Assembly: GCA_020854825.1 (NCBI GenBank) | Contig: JAHKLY010000001.1 | Coordinates: forward strand, 62,001 to 126,000 | Source of the DNA: Microcaldota archaeon | GTDB lineage: Archaea > Micrarchaeota > Micrarchaeia > Anstonellales > JAHKLY01 | Length of the DNA: 64,000 bases | Direction: 5' to 3' | In this document: piece by piece, positions 25,601 through 33,543 of the stretch | Position numbering within the stretch: position 1 is the stretch's first letter | Layout: each line of letters starts with the position of its first letter | Program-made: the position numbers and the translations under genes | The notes under the pieces: generated by a model | Told to the model about the DNA's origin: nothing | Databases searched by the model: none | The model's input: the letters and a program-made list of their open reading frames with translations, nothing else

Positions 25601-27594
25601 AAGAGGATCCTGTGGAATATGGAGGGTATAAAATATTAGGAACAGGAACAGAAATTATTGTAATTGGCGAATTAGAAGGTTCAGATATTAGTGTTCACGA
25701 AGATTTCACAAAAAGAGCAAGAGCAATAAAAAGAGAGTGTCCAAATTGTTTAGTAGCAATTCACATAAAAGGTGAAATGGGTGCAACCATGAGCGAACAC
25801 TTAATAAATAATCTTGATGCCTTTTTTGGTTATGATGCTGATAATCTAGTAAACCCAAAACAAGATATGAATAAAGAACGATTAAATTTAATAGATATAC
25901 TAGCATTAGATTTTCATCCAGATGTATATATTTCATCTAGATTTTATAGTGCTGATGAACAAGGAATACAGAATATAGTTGAAACAAAAACCAATTTTAC
26001 ACGTCAATTATTAGCACGTTATGAAAAACCAAGTTTAATTTTAGATTTTAAAATAAAAACAAGAGCAGGAGCAGAAGAAACAAATATAAAAATTTTAAAT
26101 ACTGCATATAGGAGTGATATAGGAGGAATAAAAGGTGCATCATATAGTGGATCAGATGGACATCCTTCATGGAGAACAAACTATACATGTGATGAGAGCG
26201 ATGCAGTTTTCTGTGCAAGTGCTTGGTATGAAGATGAAGAAGGAAATTTGAGAAGTACTGGATGTGTTGAAGTTGGACATGAATATTATGCCGGTTTGAG
26301 TTGGAATACAGATTACTCAGACTGGATGCCTTGGGAAATTGGATGGACTGATGGAGAAGGAACTGGAACTGGATGGCAATGTGGACCTGCACCAAGTATT
26401 GCTTTACCTACAGCGGGAGAAATACACTTTACTGGATGTGATTTTAATCAATGTGTAGTTTACAGAGTAGATAGAAGAGTTGAATTACCAACTAAAGATT
26501 TTATTAATTCAGCAAAAATAACTCAAATATGCAAAGATGATTGTACAGCACTAATGATAAATGGAAATGTTGTTTATAATGAAGGGGGAATCTGTGATGG
26601 AGGTTCTGGTTGTATAAGTGCAAATCTAGATATTAAAGACTATTTAAAGGAGTGTGGAGAAAGCACATGTATTAATACATTTTCAATTTTTGTAATGGAT
26701 TACAAATCTAATCAGGTTGGTGCGAGATACAAATTAGAATATACAACAACAGATTATGATGATGATTTTTATGGGGATGAATGGGCAAATGAAGAATTCT
26801 TAAATACCTTTTATGAATATTTATTTAGTAATCAAGATGACTTAGTTAATGCAGGAATTATAGGTATTGTCTATTCTGAATGGCGCGATAAAGGCGATGG
26901 TACAGGATTAATTTTAGGGGAAGATGGAAAAACAGAAAATTTCTGTACATTACAAGAAAACTCAAAAGAATTAATAGGAATTGACAGTTATGTTGGATAT
27001 TCAAAGGTTTATGCATGGGAAGGAACTGAATGTGAATGTGTTGAATGTACAACACAAGATATAGACCTTGGATTATGCGGCGAAGGAACAAATGCACACA
27101 TTTGTTCTGATGGAAAACCATGTAGTGATGGAACATTAGAAGATTCAGATAATGTAAAATGTATGCCTATGTGTGCAAGAGTACAACAAACATTCGAAAC
27201 ATATGAAGGAACTGCAGTTGATTGGACACAAGGATGTATATTGTGTAATGAAACAACAGGAACTTATAATTGCAATATATATTATTCAGATGGAACAATT
27301 GATGAAGCAGGACCAAACGGAAGGATAAAAGACCTAACAATATGGGATGCAGATATAATAAGCTCACTACCTAATGGATATAAATGTTGCATGATAGATG
27401 ATTTAAGCGGAAATTTATTTACATATGATAAAACAAGTTATTCACAATTAAATAATGAATTAATAATTTATCCACGAGATGGAGATCCTGGACAAGACTG
27501 CGGAAAAATAGATAAAACAGAAAACATAAACACATGTCCTGGCTCACCAAATATGCCGAGGAGAAGAGGTGAATTAGTTTGTTATGTAAGTTAA
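22681..27594 (+). CDS. Giant Cys-rich lipoprotein
   Basis: This 1637-residue protein has a lipoprotein signal ending F-F-G-C (C18), so it should be anchored outside the cell. The ATG is preceded by AGGTGA; an in-frame GTG overlaps that site. Cysteines are frequent throughout and often paired. Near residue 590, C-F-D-G-V-D-N-D-F-D-G-K-I-D-F-E-D is a calcium-loop motif as in MopE-type repeats. From about 880 to 1460 the protein alternates hydrophobic strands and helices (V-V-P-I-L-I-A-T-D, I-I-V-I-G-E-L-E, L-V-A-I-H-I-K-G, D-I-L-A-L-D-F-H, G-I-I-G-I-V-Y-S-E-W), which suggests a TIM-barrel glycosidase-like domain with a beta-rich insert. That reading is weak. It is probably the surface-exposed part of the apparatus encoded by this operon. 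Confidence 0.65.
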   Translation: MKKEIILVLMMFLIFFGCTKYENEYISCCNAPLNYSLSNMSNCTLPDGTIVEIECDVIIEDGEVIGGSCYYEEDPLISREPLIINFPICTHAEFNPCINENCVAMVCGKSSYLPTLYPSVCEITDDHSSVISNQLNRNEKQFQQELYKTFCDFKILNDKTANEIKSSNGEQWINSFRFGIGTTFSEFEEARYYFPVYDKLTYLNPSGTKDRFMNYLVPEGATCSYVPETGWQCQKPSGSTLTFSTGSFEESQYECEQACGEAWEYSLFTRCEYTTNAWICTDFEGTSTAFKISYFPDNYTTRRACELFCDYAWGASPTECTTTENHPIFMNNRGSYYLDVEPLRVTQNEVTYVMDTIYGLNRSFYAEMLNSVWNYQKWTGYTDADGIHHSGMIFECTSNTECLSGLCTNDWGYSRYTCIDDVSENRDIMCYCSKLDNGIIVCYTGESTIGTSKITGCKGEGTIKFTNNATEACQRGLLDEEYCTGCYGTLIRGRARFTEEEIITPVFEITNQNYLNPFVYLADENYDYARFDIPEGCSTTGEVQCNDMLGGICQYCSPHTTDWAVCDPITSCINDEDCRVEGCGTYEFHCFDGVDNDFDGKIDFEDWDCWLSNQREMCSDGLDNEKISDGVLGSNGKIDCCDEVCWEGLHEGIHPCYNRFEYFDFSEINCGIEQSAPSYIRFKPDSLSGIEDTYLNGYYGIEDEYIYVNPEYIDNLYFANEDRCDVTFELQTVQCFDEWIDSYRTGNWNIVKNCLGENSGAWHTWYNLPQHNTEEDRTNFKVPFRYKIIDWGNCEENYETSANLNIMPKLREYGWCEPSTMVTMAVQEIRVSDTYTDYCPEECEFYAGSLLSSENDYCKCNGKPIMYETGKTEPSVKYLYDKKIELQKLNVVPILIATDNNLYSEREINKKCAEISGGICFNPEYPNLIGTFCYKEGYNPTNCEEVIGLYKYTSTNESVFSTYLVPYLKTMPTEEDPVEYGGYKILGTGTEIIVIGELEGSDISVHEDFTKRARAIKRECPNCLVAIHIKGEMGATMSEHLINNLDAFFGYDADNLVNPKQDMNKERLNLIDILALDFHPDVYISSRFYSADEQGIQNIVETKTNFTRQLLARYEKPSLILDFKIKTRAGAEETNIKILNTAYRSDIGGIKGASYSGSDGHPSWRTNYTCDESDAVFCASAWYEDEEGNLRSTGCVEVGHEYYAGLSWNTDYSDWMPWEIGWTDGEGTGTGWQCGPAPSIALPTAGEIHFTGCDFNQCVVYRVDRRVELPTKDFINSAKITQICKDDCTALMINGNVVYNEGGICDGGSGCISANLDIKDYLKECGESTCINTFSIFVMDYKSNQVGARYKLEYTTTDYDDDFYGDEWANEEFLNTFYEYLFSNQDDLVNAGIIGIVYSEWRDKGDGTGLILGEDGKTENFCTLQENSKELIGIDSYVGYSKVYAWEGTECECVECTTQDIDLGLCGEGTNAHICSDGKPCSDGTLEDSDNVKCMPMCARVQQTFETYEGTAVDWTQGCILCNETTGTYNCNIYYSDGTIDEAGPNGRIKDLTIWDADIISSLPNGYKCCMIDDLSGNLFTYDKTSYSQLNNELIIYPRDGDPGQDCGKIDKTENINTCPGSPNMPRRRGELVCYVS

Positions 27595-30500
27595 AACAAA
27601 ATAATAATATAAAATTTATCTTTTTTATTTTACTTATTAGTTTATCTCTTATATATTCGGCTAAACCAATTGATACAATACCTCCTGCAACTACATATAC
27701 TCCATATATTTATTGTAGACCTATGCAAACGTGTACTTCTTCAGACATAACACAAGCAAATATTTTAGCGTTTATTTCTTCAAGCGATACTTCTATGCAA
27801 ATAGAAGGATTATTATACTATGAAAATGAAACAAGATCAAAGATAGGAATATCAAATACACAAATCTTTGTAAGATACTCATGTAATGATGGTACAAGAA
27901 ATTTATGCAAAATGTACTCTAATGAAGAAGGTACGTTTGTATTTAATTTAGATTATATACGATCCACTTGTTCAAATTGTACAACTATTTCTTTTTACTA
28001 TTGCCCTGGAGAAAATACAGATTTAGAAAGATTATCACTTTGTTTAGGAGAAACTATCGCTTCTTTACCAGAATATTGTGAAGACCAAGGATTTTTTGAT
28101 CCTTCACCCACTATTTTAGAAGAATATAATAACTATACATTTGCAACACAACCAGTTAGATTTTGTATTCCATCTGTGACTGGTGCAACAAATCAAATCT
28201 GTATGGGGGTTTTGATTATTTTTGGCATATTGGGAGCTGCAATGTTTACCTCTGGAAGAAACCCGTTATCTTTTTTTAATTTTTCAGGCCCAAGGCCCCC
28301 CACTGGAAGACAGTATAGGATGAAACCAAAATCCGTATCATTTACTATGATGGTTCCAGTAGGAAAAATAATTGGTGGGATTAGTGGTAAAATTCAAAAA
28401 TCAGAAAAAAAATCTGTTGATTCAAAAACTCCAAAAGTTGCTGCCAATGTTAAAGATATTAAAAAAGGGATTGGAAAAACAGATTTAGTAGATAAACCAA
28501 AAACTACAAAAGCAATTACAGGTGCAGTTAAATCTGCTGGATTTATTAGGCAGGTTAAATTATCTGTTCAAGGGATAAGCAGTAAGGTAGCAGTAGGTGT
28601 GTTTGGTGAAAAAGGAGCAAATGTATTATTTGGAGAAGGAACCTCAGAAACAGCTAGGATGGCTACTGAAGCTATGCAAAGCATGAACATGAGAGAAAGA
28701 GGAATAGGGGGAGTATCCCCCCAAATGATCGCTGGGCCCCCACTAGATTATAGTGCATCGTTTAGTAAAGATTTATTAACAGGCTTATTTTATTTAGGAG
28801 ACTATTGGATACAGGGGATGATGAATAGATTCACGATGGGTATTGTTCCATATCAAACTATAACAAAATGGAAAGGGAGACTCATATATGGTCCCTTATC
28901 AAAAATAGGACTTTCTTTAAGAGGTTATACTGCATTAAACAAAAATGAAAAATTATTTATTAAAGAACTACAAGAAAATTGGAAAAATATAGATCCAAAA
29001 AGTATAACTATATCTCCTTCTAAAGACGGAAAAACCGTAATAATAACTGCAAAAGATTTAAATGGAAAAACTACTCAATTATTTGAATTAAGAACTAAAA
29101 ATTTAAATACAATAAAATATGCATTAAATTCCCAAGGAACAGGATTAAATAATAATAGTAATTACGCTTATTCATTAACTATTGAAGGGCTATTTAATTT
29201 GATTACTACTGCTGTTTTAACACAAAATCTACAATTAAATAAAGAAAAAATAAATGAAAAATTAAATAAAATAGAACAAAAAAGAGAAGAACTAGAAAAA
29301 CAAAAAAGAACTGCAACAGGAAGAGAGTTAAGAAAGATAGAAGAACAAATTGAAGAATTGGATACTAATAGAAAGGGCGTAATCTGGACATATTCAGAAA
29401 TGAATCTTCCAGAAGGTTCAGAATTATCTGAATATCAAATTAATGAGATACTAAAAGAATTTGACAGTACAAGAGAAAACACAGGAACTGGAATAATAGA
29501 CCAAAAAATACAGAAGCAATTAGATAAATTAACAATTATGACTCAGCAAGCTATGATTTTATATTTTATTTCTAGAGAACTATTGCCTAATGCCTATTCT
29601 ATTTCAACTGAAAATCCAAATTATAAAAAATGGGAAGAAGAATATAAAAAACAAAAAGAAAAAAATGAGGAAAAGAAACAAGAATTAGAAAAAGAAAAAG
29701 AAGAATTAGAAGCAAAAAAAGAATTTATCCTATCTGGAATAACTGGATTAAATGAAGAAGAACAAAAACGGTATTCACAAATTGAAAAAGAGCTGGAAAT
29801 ATTAAAAAATGATTATAAAAATGAAGAAGAAAAACTAATTTTAGAATTAAATTCATTGACTAGCAAAATGAATTCAACAAATATGGAAAAAATACATGAA
29901 AAAATTTTAGAATTAACAGAAAGAATTTCTGCTTTAAAATCTATTTATCAAACTGAATATAAAAACATACAAGAAGATATAACCAGATATTCAAACAATT
30001 TAATTATATTAATAGGTAGTGGCACAAGTATATATGAACAATTTGCTTCAAATGGTATGTATTCAGAAGCAAATGAAATATTTAATATATTAAACGAAAT
30101 TCAAACTAAAGTACAATTTGAATTTCTTGAGGAATTCCGTTCTACTGAAAGTATAAAAAGTGATGAAGAAATTGAAAAACTTAGAAGCACATTCAATAAA
30201 AATAATTATACTATAGAATTAGCTATTTCTGCTATTTCTCCGTTATCTCAAACATTTCAAGCAGATGAAAGAGTATTGGAAGCTATACGTGAAGATGAAT
30301 CATTTAAAACTGAGTTTAATTTATTTATTGAAAATATGACAAAAAAATTAGATGAGTATATAGATACTAATTATGACGAACAAATAAACTTAGAAAAGGA
30401 AATACAAATTATAAACGAACAAAAACAAACCCTATTGTTTGAAGCATTTAAATTAAGTAGTTACTTAGAACCATTAGAGGAAGGAAAAGAATATGGAATA

Positions 30501-31769
30501 TGGAGTTCTGAAGAACAAAAAGAATTACAAAAAAGATTAGAAGAAATACAAAGAAAAGAAAGAGATCTAACTGAAGAATACAATAAAAAGATAGAAGAAT
30601 ATGAAAGCAGAAAAGAAGATACTCAGTATAGTATTCTTATTGAAGGATGGAAAATTGCATTAGAAGCAAACAGCAGATATGTTAATGAAACTCAAAAACC
30701 AAGTTTAACTGTAGACACAGATGAACGCATGCCTATAGCTACTACCCAATATAAAATGTACACAGAATATAAAACAATGACAACTGAATTTGATAAATAC
30801 TACTCAGATATCGAATCTGGAAATTTAACAAAAGAAGAAAGAGAAAATACATATTATAGAATCACAAATACATATGAAACTACAATACTTTACAGAGATT
30901 TATTTAAACTTAATGAAAGTTTTATAGACGAATATTCTAGTTGGACAGAGAAACAAAAAGAAAAACGTTCTTCAATTTTAGAGTCCTGGGAAAAATATAA
31001 TGAAGAAATAAAACAAATATCTTCTTTTAGAAATAATTGTGAATTTACAAGAACATATTCTTCAATGATAACAGAAGCAAGGGATATATTAAATACATTC
31101 GAAGAAACAAAAGATGAAGAATTAAGAAAAATAAATCAAAAAAGATTTGATAATTTGATAAGTGGAGACCTAATCGGATTTACTGGGGCATATATACATA
31201 ACAGAGAGTATCATTCTGTAACTGAAGAAATATGGAATAAAATAAAAACTGTTTTTGGAAGCACTAAAGAAAGAGAAACATTTGATAGTTTTAATAAAAA
31301 CATATCTTCTTTTAGAAAAACAAGAGAAGATGTTGAAGAATTTATTATTTCATATTCATATGAAAATAAAGAAGAAAAAAATAAAGTTGATGAATATCTA
31401 TCATATTACTTACAAGATTCTGATAAACCAGAAAGGCAAAACTTAGATATTTTAAGAAATTACACAGCAAAACCAGAAAATACTGAATATAAAACTCTTT
31501 TTGAAACAACAATAGAATCTAGAAAATTATTTGAAATGTTTAGAGAAAAAGCAGAACAACAAAATAGAGAAGCATATAGACAAAAAATGTATAATAATGA
31601 TGAACAAACAGAATATCATAATTATAATGCAACTAAATATAAAAAATATGCTAGACAATTAGAAAAAAGTTATTTGACATTAACAAAAGCAAATAATGAA
31701 AAAGAAAGAAAAAATGCAATAAAAGAATATAAACAATTAAGAGAAAAATTACAAGAATCAATAGTTTAG
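27579..31769 (+). CDS. Transmembrane protein with long cytoplasmic coiled coil
   Basis: This 1396-residue protein starts at TTG with GGTGA 6 bases upstream, inside the end of the previous gene; the next in-frame ATG would lose the signal peptide. Residues 10-29 are a signal peptide. About 30-205 is a Cys-rich extracytoplasmic domain with T-C-S-N-C-T-T. One transmembrane helix lies near residues 208-228, then a basic, Gly/Ser/Pro-containing region with hydrophobic patches (up to about 450). Residues 540-1396 are mostly charged coiled coil, Lys/Glu-rich with almost no cysteine, as expected for the cytoplasm. It would link the outside of the membrane with a long internal rod. No ATPase or other catalytic motif is seen. 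Confidence 0.68.
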   Translation: MLCKLKQNNNIKFIFFILLISLSLIYSAKPIDTIPPATTYTPYIYCRPMQTCTSSDITQANILAFISSSDTSMQIEGLLYYENETRSKIGISNTQIFVRYSCNDGTRNLCKMYSNEEGTFVFNLDYIRSTCSNCTTISFYYCPGENTDLERLSLCLGETIASLPEYCEDQGFFDPSPTILEEYNNYTFATQPVRFCIPSVTGATNQICMGVLIIFGILGAAMFTSGRNPLSFFNFSGPRPPTGRQYRMKPKSVSFTMMVPVGKIIGGISGKIQKSEKKSVDSKTPKVAANVKDIKKGIGKTDLVDKPKTTKAITGAVKSAGFIRQVKLSVQGISSKVAVGVFGEKGANVLFGEGTSETARMATEAMQSMNMRERGIGGVSPQMIAGPPLDYSASFSKDLLTGLFYLGDYWIQGMMNRFTMGIVPYQTITKWKGRLIYGPLSKIGLSLRGYTALNKNEKLFIKELQENWKNIDPKSITISPSKDGKTVIITAKDLNGKTTQLFELRTKNLNTIKYALNSQGTGLNNNSNYAYSLTIEGLFNLITTAVLTQNLQLNKEKINEKLNKIEQKREELEKQKRTATGRELRKIEEQIEELDTNRKGVIWTYSEMNLPEGSELSEYQINEILKEFDSTRENTGTGIIDQKIQKQLDKLTIMTQQAMILYFISRELLPNAYSISTENPNYKKWEEEYKKQKEKNEEKKQELEKEKEELEAKKEFILSGITGLNEEEQKRYSQIEKELEILKNDYKNEEEKLILELNSLTSKMNSTNMEKIHEKILELTERISALKSIYQTEYKNIQEDITRYSNNLIILIGSGTSIYEQFASNGMYSEANEIFNILNEIQTKVQFEFLEEFRSTESIKSDEEIEKLRSTFNKNNYTIELAISAISPLSQTFQADERVLEAIREDESFKTEFNLFIENMTKKLDEYIDTNYDEQINLEKEIQIINEQKQTLLFEAFKLSSYLEPLEEGKEYGIWSSEEQKELQKRLEEIQRKERDLTEEYNKKIEEYESRKEDTQYSILIEGWKIALEANSRYVNETQKPSLTVDTDERMPIATTQYKMYTEYKTMTTEFDKYYSDIESGNLTKEERENTYYRITNTYETTILYRDLFKLNESFIDEYSSWTEKQKEKRSSILESWEKYNEEIKQISSFRNNCEFTRTYSSMITEARDILNTFEETKDEELRKINQKRFDNLISGDLIGFTGAYIHNREYHSVTEEIWNKIKTVFGSTKERETFDSFNKNISSFRKTREDVEEFIISYSYENKEEKNKVDEYLSYYLQDSDKPERQNLDILRNYTAKPENTEYKTLFETTIESRKLFEMFREKAEQQNREAYRQKMYNNDEQTEYHNYNATKYKKYARQLEKSYLTLTKANNEKERKNAIKEYKQLREKLQESIV

Positions 31770-31777
31770 GTGTTTAA

Positions 31778-32377
31778 ATGACTAAAACATACTATGAAAA
31801 ATATGAGTTCATGGATGACCCAGATGTATATGAGCCGCGCGAAGATTCGTTTATGCTTGCTGATTATGTTAAAGGTGCTAAAGGTAATGTACTTGATGTA
31901 GGCACAGGGTGCGGTATTCAAGCCATTATAGCCTCTAAAACTGCAGATTATGCGTTAGGTATAGATATCAACGCAAAGGCTGTTGAATTGGCTAAAAAAA
32001 ATGCTGAATTATATAATCTTAAAAATTGTGAATTTAAACAAAGTGATCTTTTTGAAAAAATAGAAAAAGAAAATAAATTTGATTTAATAATTTTTAATCC
32101 TCCCTACTTGCCAACAAAAGAAGAAGATAAAGTAAAGGGAGAATTAAACAAAGCATTAGATGGAGGAATAGATGGTAGAGAAACACTTGATAAATTTCTT
32201 AAAAATGTTAAAAAACATCTAAAAAAAGAAGGTAAAATTTTGTTAGTAGATAGTTCATTGGATAATACTAAAAAAACGATAGATATATTAGAAGACCAAG
32301 GATTTAAAGTTAAAATCTTAGAAACAAAAAAAATGTTTTTTGAAGAATTAAACATAATAGAGGCAACAGTAGAATGA
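31778..32377 (+). CDS. HemK2/Mtq2-type protein methyltransferase
   Basis: The 199-residue protein is a class I SAM-dependent methyltransferase with V-L-D-V-G-T-G-C-G-I-Q-A near residue 39 and the N-P-P-Y motif near residue 106, typical of enzymes that methylate the glutamine of the GGQ motif in release factors. The short length and the N-terminal V-Y-E-P-R-E-D-S-F fit the archaeal/eukaryal HemK2 (Mtq2) group, whose target is aRF1. The start follows the coiled-coil gene by 8 bases with a GGTG site, so it may be read through from the large operon. The ATG of the next gene overlaps its stop. Confidence 0.88.
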   Translation: MTKTYYEKYEFMDDPDVYEPREDSFMLADYVKGAKGNVLDVGTGCGIQAIIASKTADYALGIDINAKAVELAKKNAELYNLKNCEFKQSDLFEKIEKENKFDLIIFNPPYLPTKEEDKVKGELNKALDGGIDGRETLDKFLKNVKKHLKKEGKILLVDSSLDNTKKTIDILEDQGFKVKILETKKMFFEELNIIEATVE

Positions 32378-33075
32378 AAAAAATAAAATTTAAATACATT
32401 TTTATAGAACCTGAAGGTTCAATGAATTTAGGAGCAATTGCAAGAGTATTGAAAAATTTTAGAATAAAGGAATTCTGTATTGTTAATCCCCAATGTGAAA
32501 TAATTAATAATGAATCGCTTATGTTTGCAAAACACGCAAATGATTTACTTAAAAAATCAATAATATATAAAGATATATATAGTGCAGTAAAAGGCTGTAA
32601 TTATATTGTAGGTACTACTGGAGTACTTCAAAGATTCAAAAAAACATTTAGAACTCCCATTGCATTAAAAGAATTCAAAAATTATAAACATCTAAAAGGA
32701 GAAATAGCAATTTTATTTGGAAGAGAAGGAGTAGGGCTAACACAAATTGAAACAGATTTATGTGATTTTTTAATAACAATTCCTACAAATAAAAAATATC
32801 CTATTATGAATTTATCTCATTCTGTAGCAATAATAGTTTATGAATTGAATAATCTAATCTACGAAACACCAGAACAAGCAGTATCTGAAAAAGAAAAGGA
32901 AAAACTTTTAGAATCTTTTAATATGTTAGTAGATAAATTTTCATATGACATGAGAAACCCAAAAAAAGTTAAAATTGGGTTTAAAAGACTTGTCGGAAGA
33001 TCATTTATAAGCTCAAAAGAAGCAGTTTCTATATTATCTGTGTTTAGAAGAACAAATAAAAAAATAGAGAAGTAG
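32374..33075 (+). CDS. SPOUT tRNA 2'-O-methyltransferase (TrmJ-like)
   Basis: The 233-residue protein has the SpoU/TrmJ motifs: E-P-E-G-S-M-N-L-G-A-I-A-R near residue 12, L-F-G-R-E-G-V-G-L near residue 110 and P-I-M-N-L-S-H-S-V-A near residue 145. These form the knotted SAM site. TrmJ methylates the ribose of residue 32 in tRNAs, and the archaeal length and C-terminal helical part fit this family. Overlaps the previous gene by 4 bases. Confidence 0.87.
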   Translation: MKKIKFKYIFIEPEGSMNLGAIARVLKNFRIKEFCIVNPQCEIINNESLMFAKHANDLLKKSIIYKDIYSAVKGCNYIVGTTGVLQRFKKTFRTPIALKEFKNYKHLKGEIAILFGREGVGLTQIETDLCDFLITIPTNKKYPIMNLSHSVAIIVYELNNLIYETPEQAVSEKEKEKLLESFNMLVDKFSYDMRNPKKVKIGFKRLVGRSFISSKEAVSILSVFRRTNKKIEK

Positions 33076-33087
33076 AAAAAAGAAGAA

Positions 33088-33456
33088 CTATCTCTTCTTT
33101 AATTTTTTAACAATTTTTACTCTACCTGGAGTTAACAAAATTTTATCATTATCAATTCTTGCAATATCTCCCCCTACTTTAGAAACATATTTTTTTAATG
33201 CTCCTACAGATGCTTTTAATTTATTTGGCCATTTAGACATTTTAGAAACATTCAAAAGCACAATATTTCTTGCTTTTAATTCTTCTACAATAGCTGTTAC
33301 ATCTTCTTCTTTCTCTAGAGCTATTGGTTTAACATAAAAATCCGCTGGTTCATGAAGAACATCTACCTCATCCATTTCCACAGTATCCATGTATTCTTCT
33401 AGATCAAGACTTTTACTTAATCCAAGCCCTCCTGAAATTTTTTCGAATAATCCCAT
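33088..33456 (-). CDS. sepF: SepF-like cell division protein
   Basis: The 122-residue protein fits archaeal SepF, the membrane anchor for FtsZ. The N-terminus, M-G-L-F-E-K-I-S-G-G-L-G-L, is the likely amphipathic membrane-targeting helix. The SepF domain covers residues 38-115: F-Y-V-K-P-I, E-L-K-A-R-N-I-V-L-L-N-V, and G-G-D-I-A-R-I-D-N-D-K-I-L-L-T-P. The C-terminus is a short basic tail. It is divergent from orc1. ftsZ is not in this window. Confidence 0.88.
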   Translation of the reverse strand: MGLFEKISGGLGLSKSLDLEEYMDTVEMDEVDVLHEPADFYVKPIALEKEEDVTAIVEELKARNIVLLNVSKMSKWPNKLKASVGALKKYVSKVGGDIARIDNDKILLTPGRVKIVKKLKKR

Positions 33457-33518
33457 TCATCTCACCTCATTAGTATAATTCCTACTTATAGTTTCAACAT
33501 AAAGAATTAAAAGGATAT

Positions 33519-33527
33519 TTCTTATAA
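33519..33527 (+). promoter_or_regulatory. TATA-like box upstream of orc1
   Basis: CTTATAAAT lies about 20 bases before the orc1 start, in the short divergent gap with sepF. A GTGAT site 3 bases before the ATG suggests a short leader is also possible. Confidence 0.3.
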
Positions 33528-33543
33528 ATCTTTCTGTGATACT

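Noticed and set aside
24383-27367. Series of Leu/His-rich minus-strand open frames
   Set aside because: They are antisense shadows of the giant lipoprotein with no start signals and typical artefact composition.
33457-33543. Replication origin next to orc1
   Set aside because: The gap is short and I see no origin-recognition-box repeats or a long AT-rich unwinding region beyond the general background.
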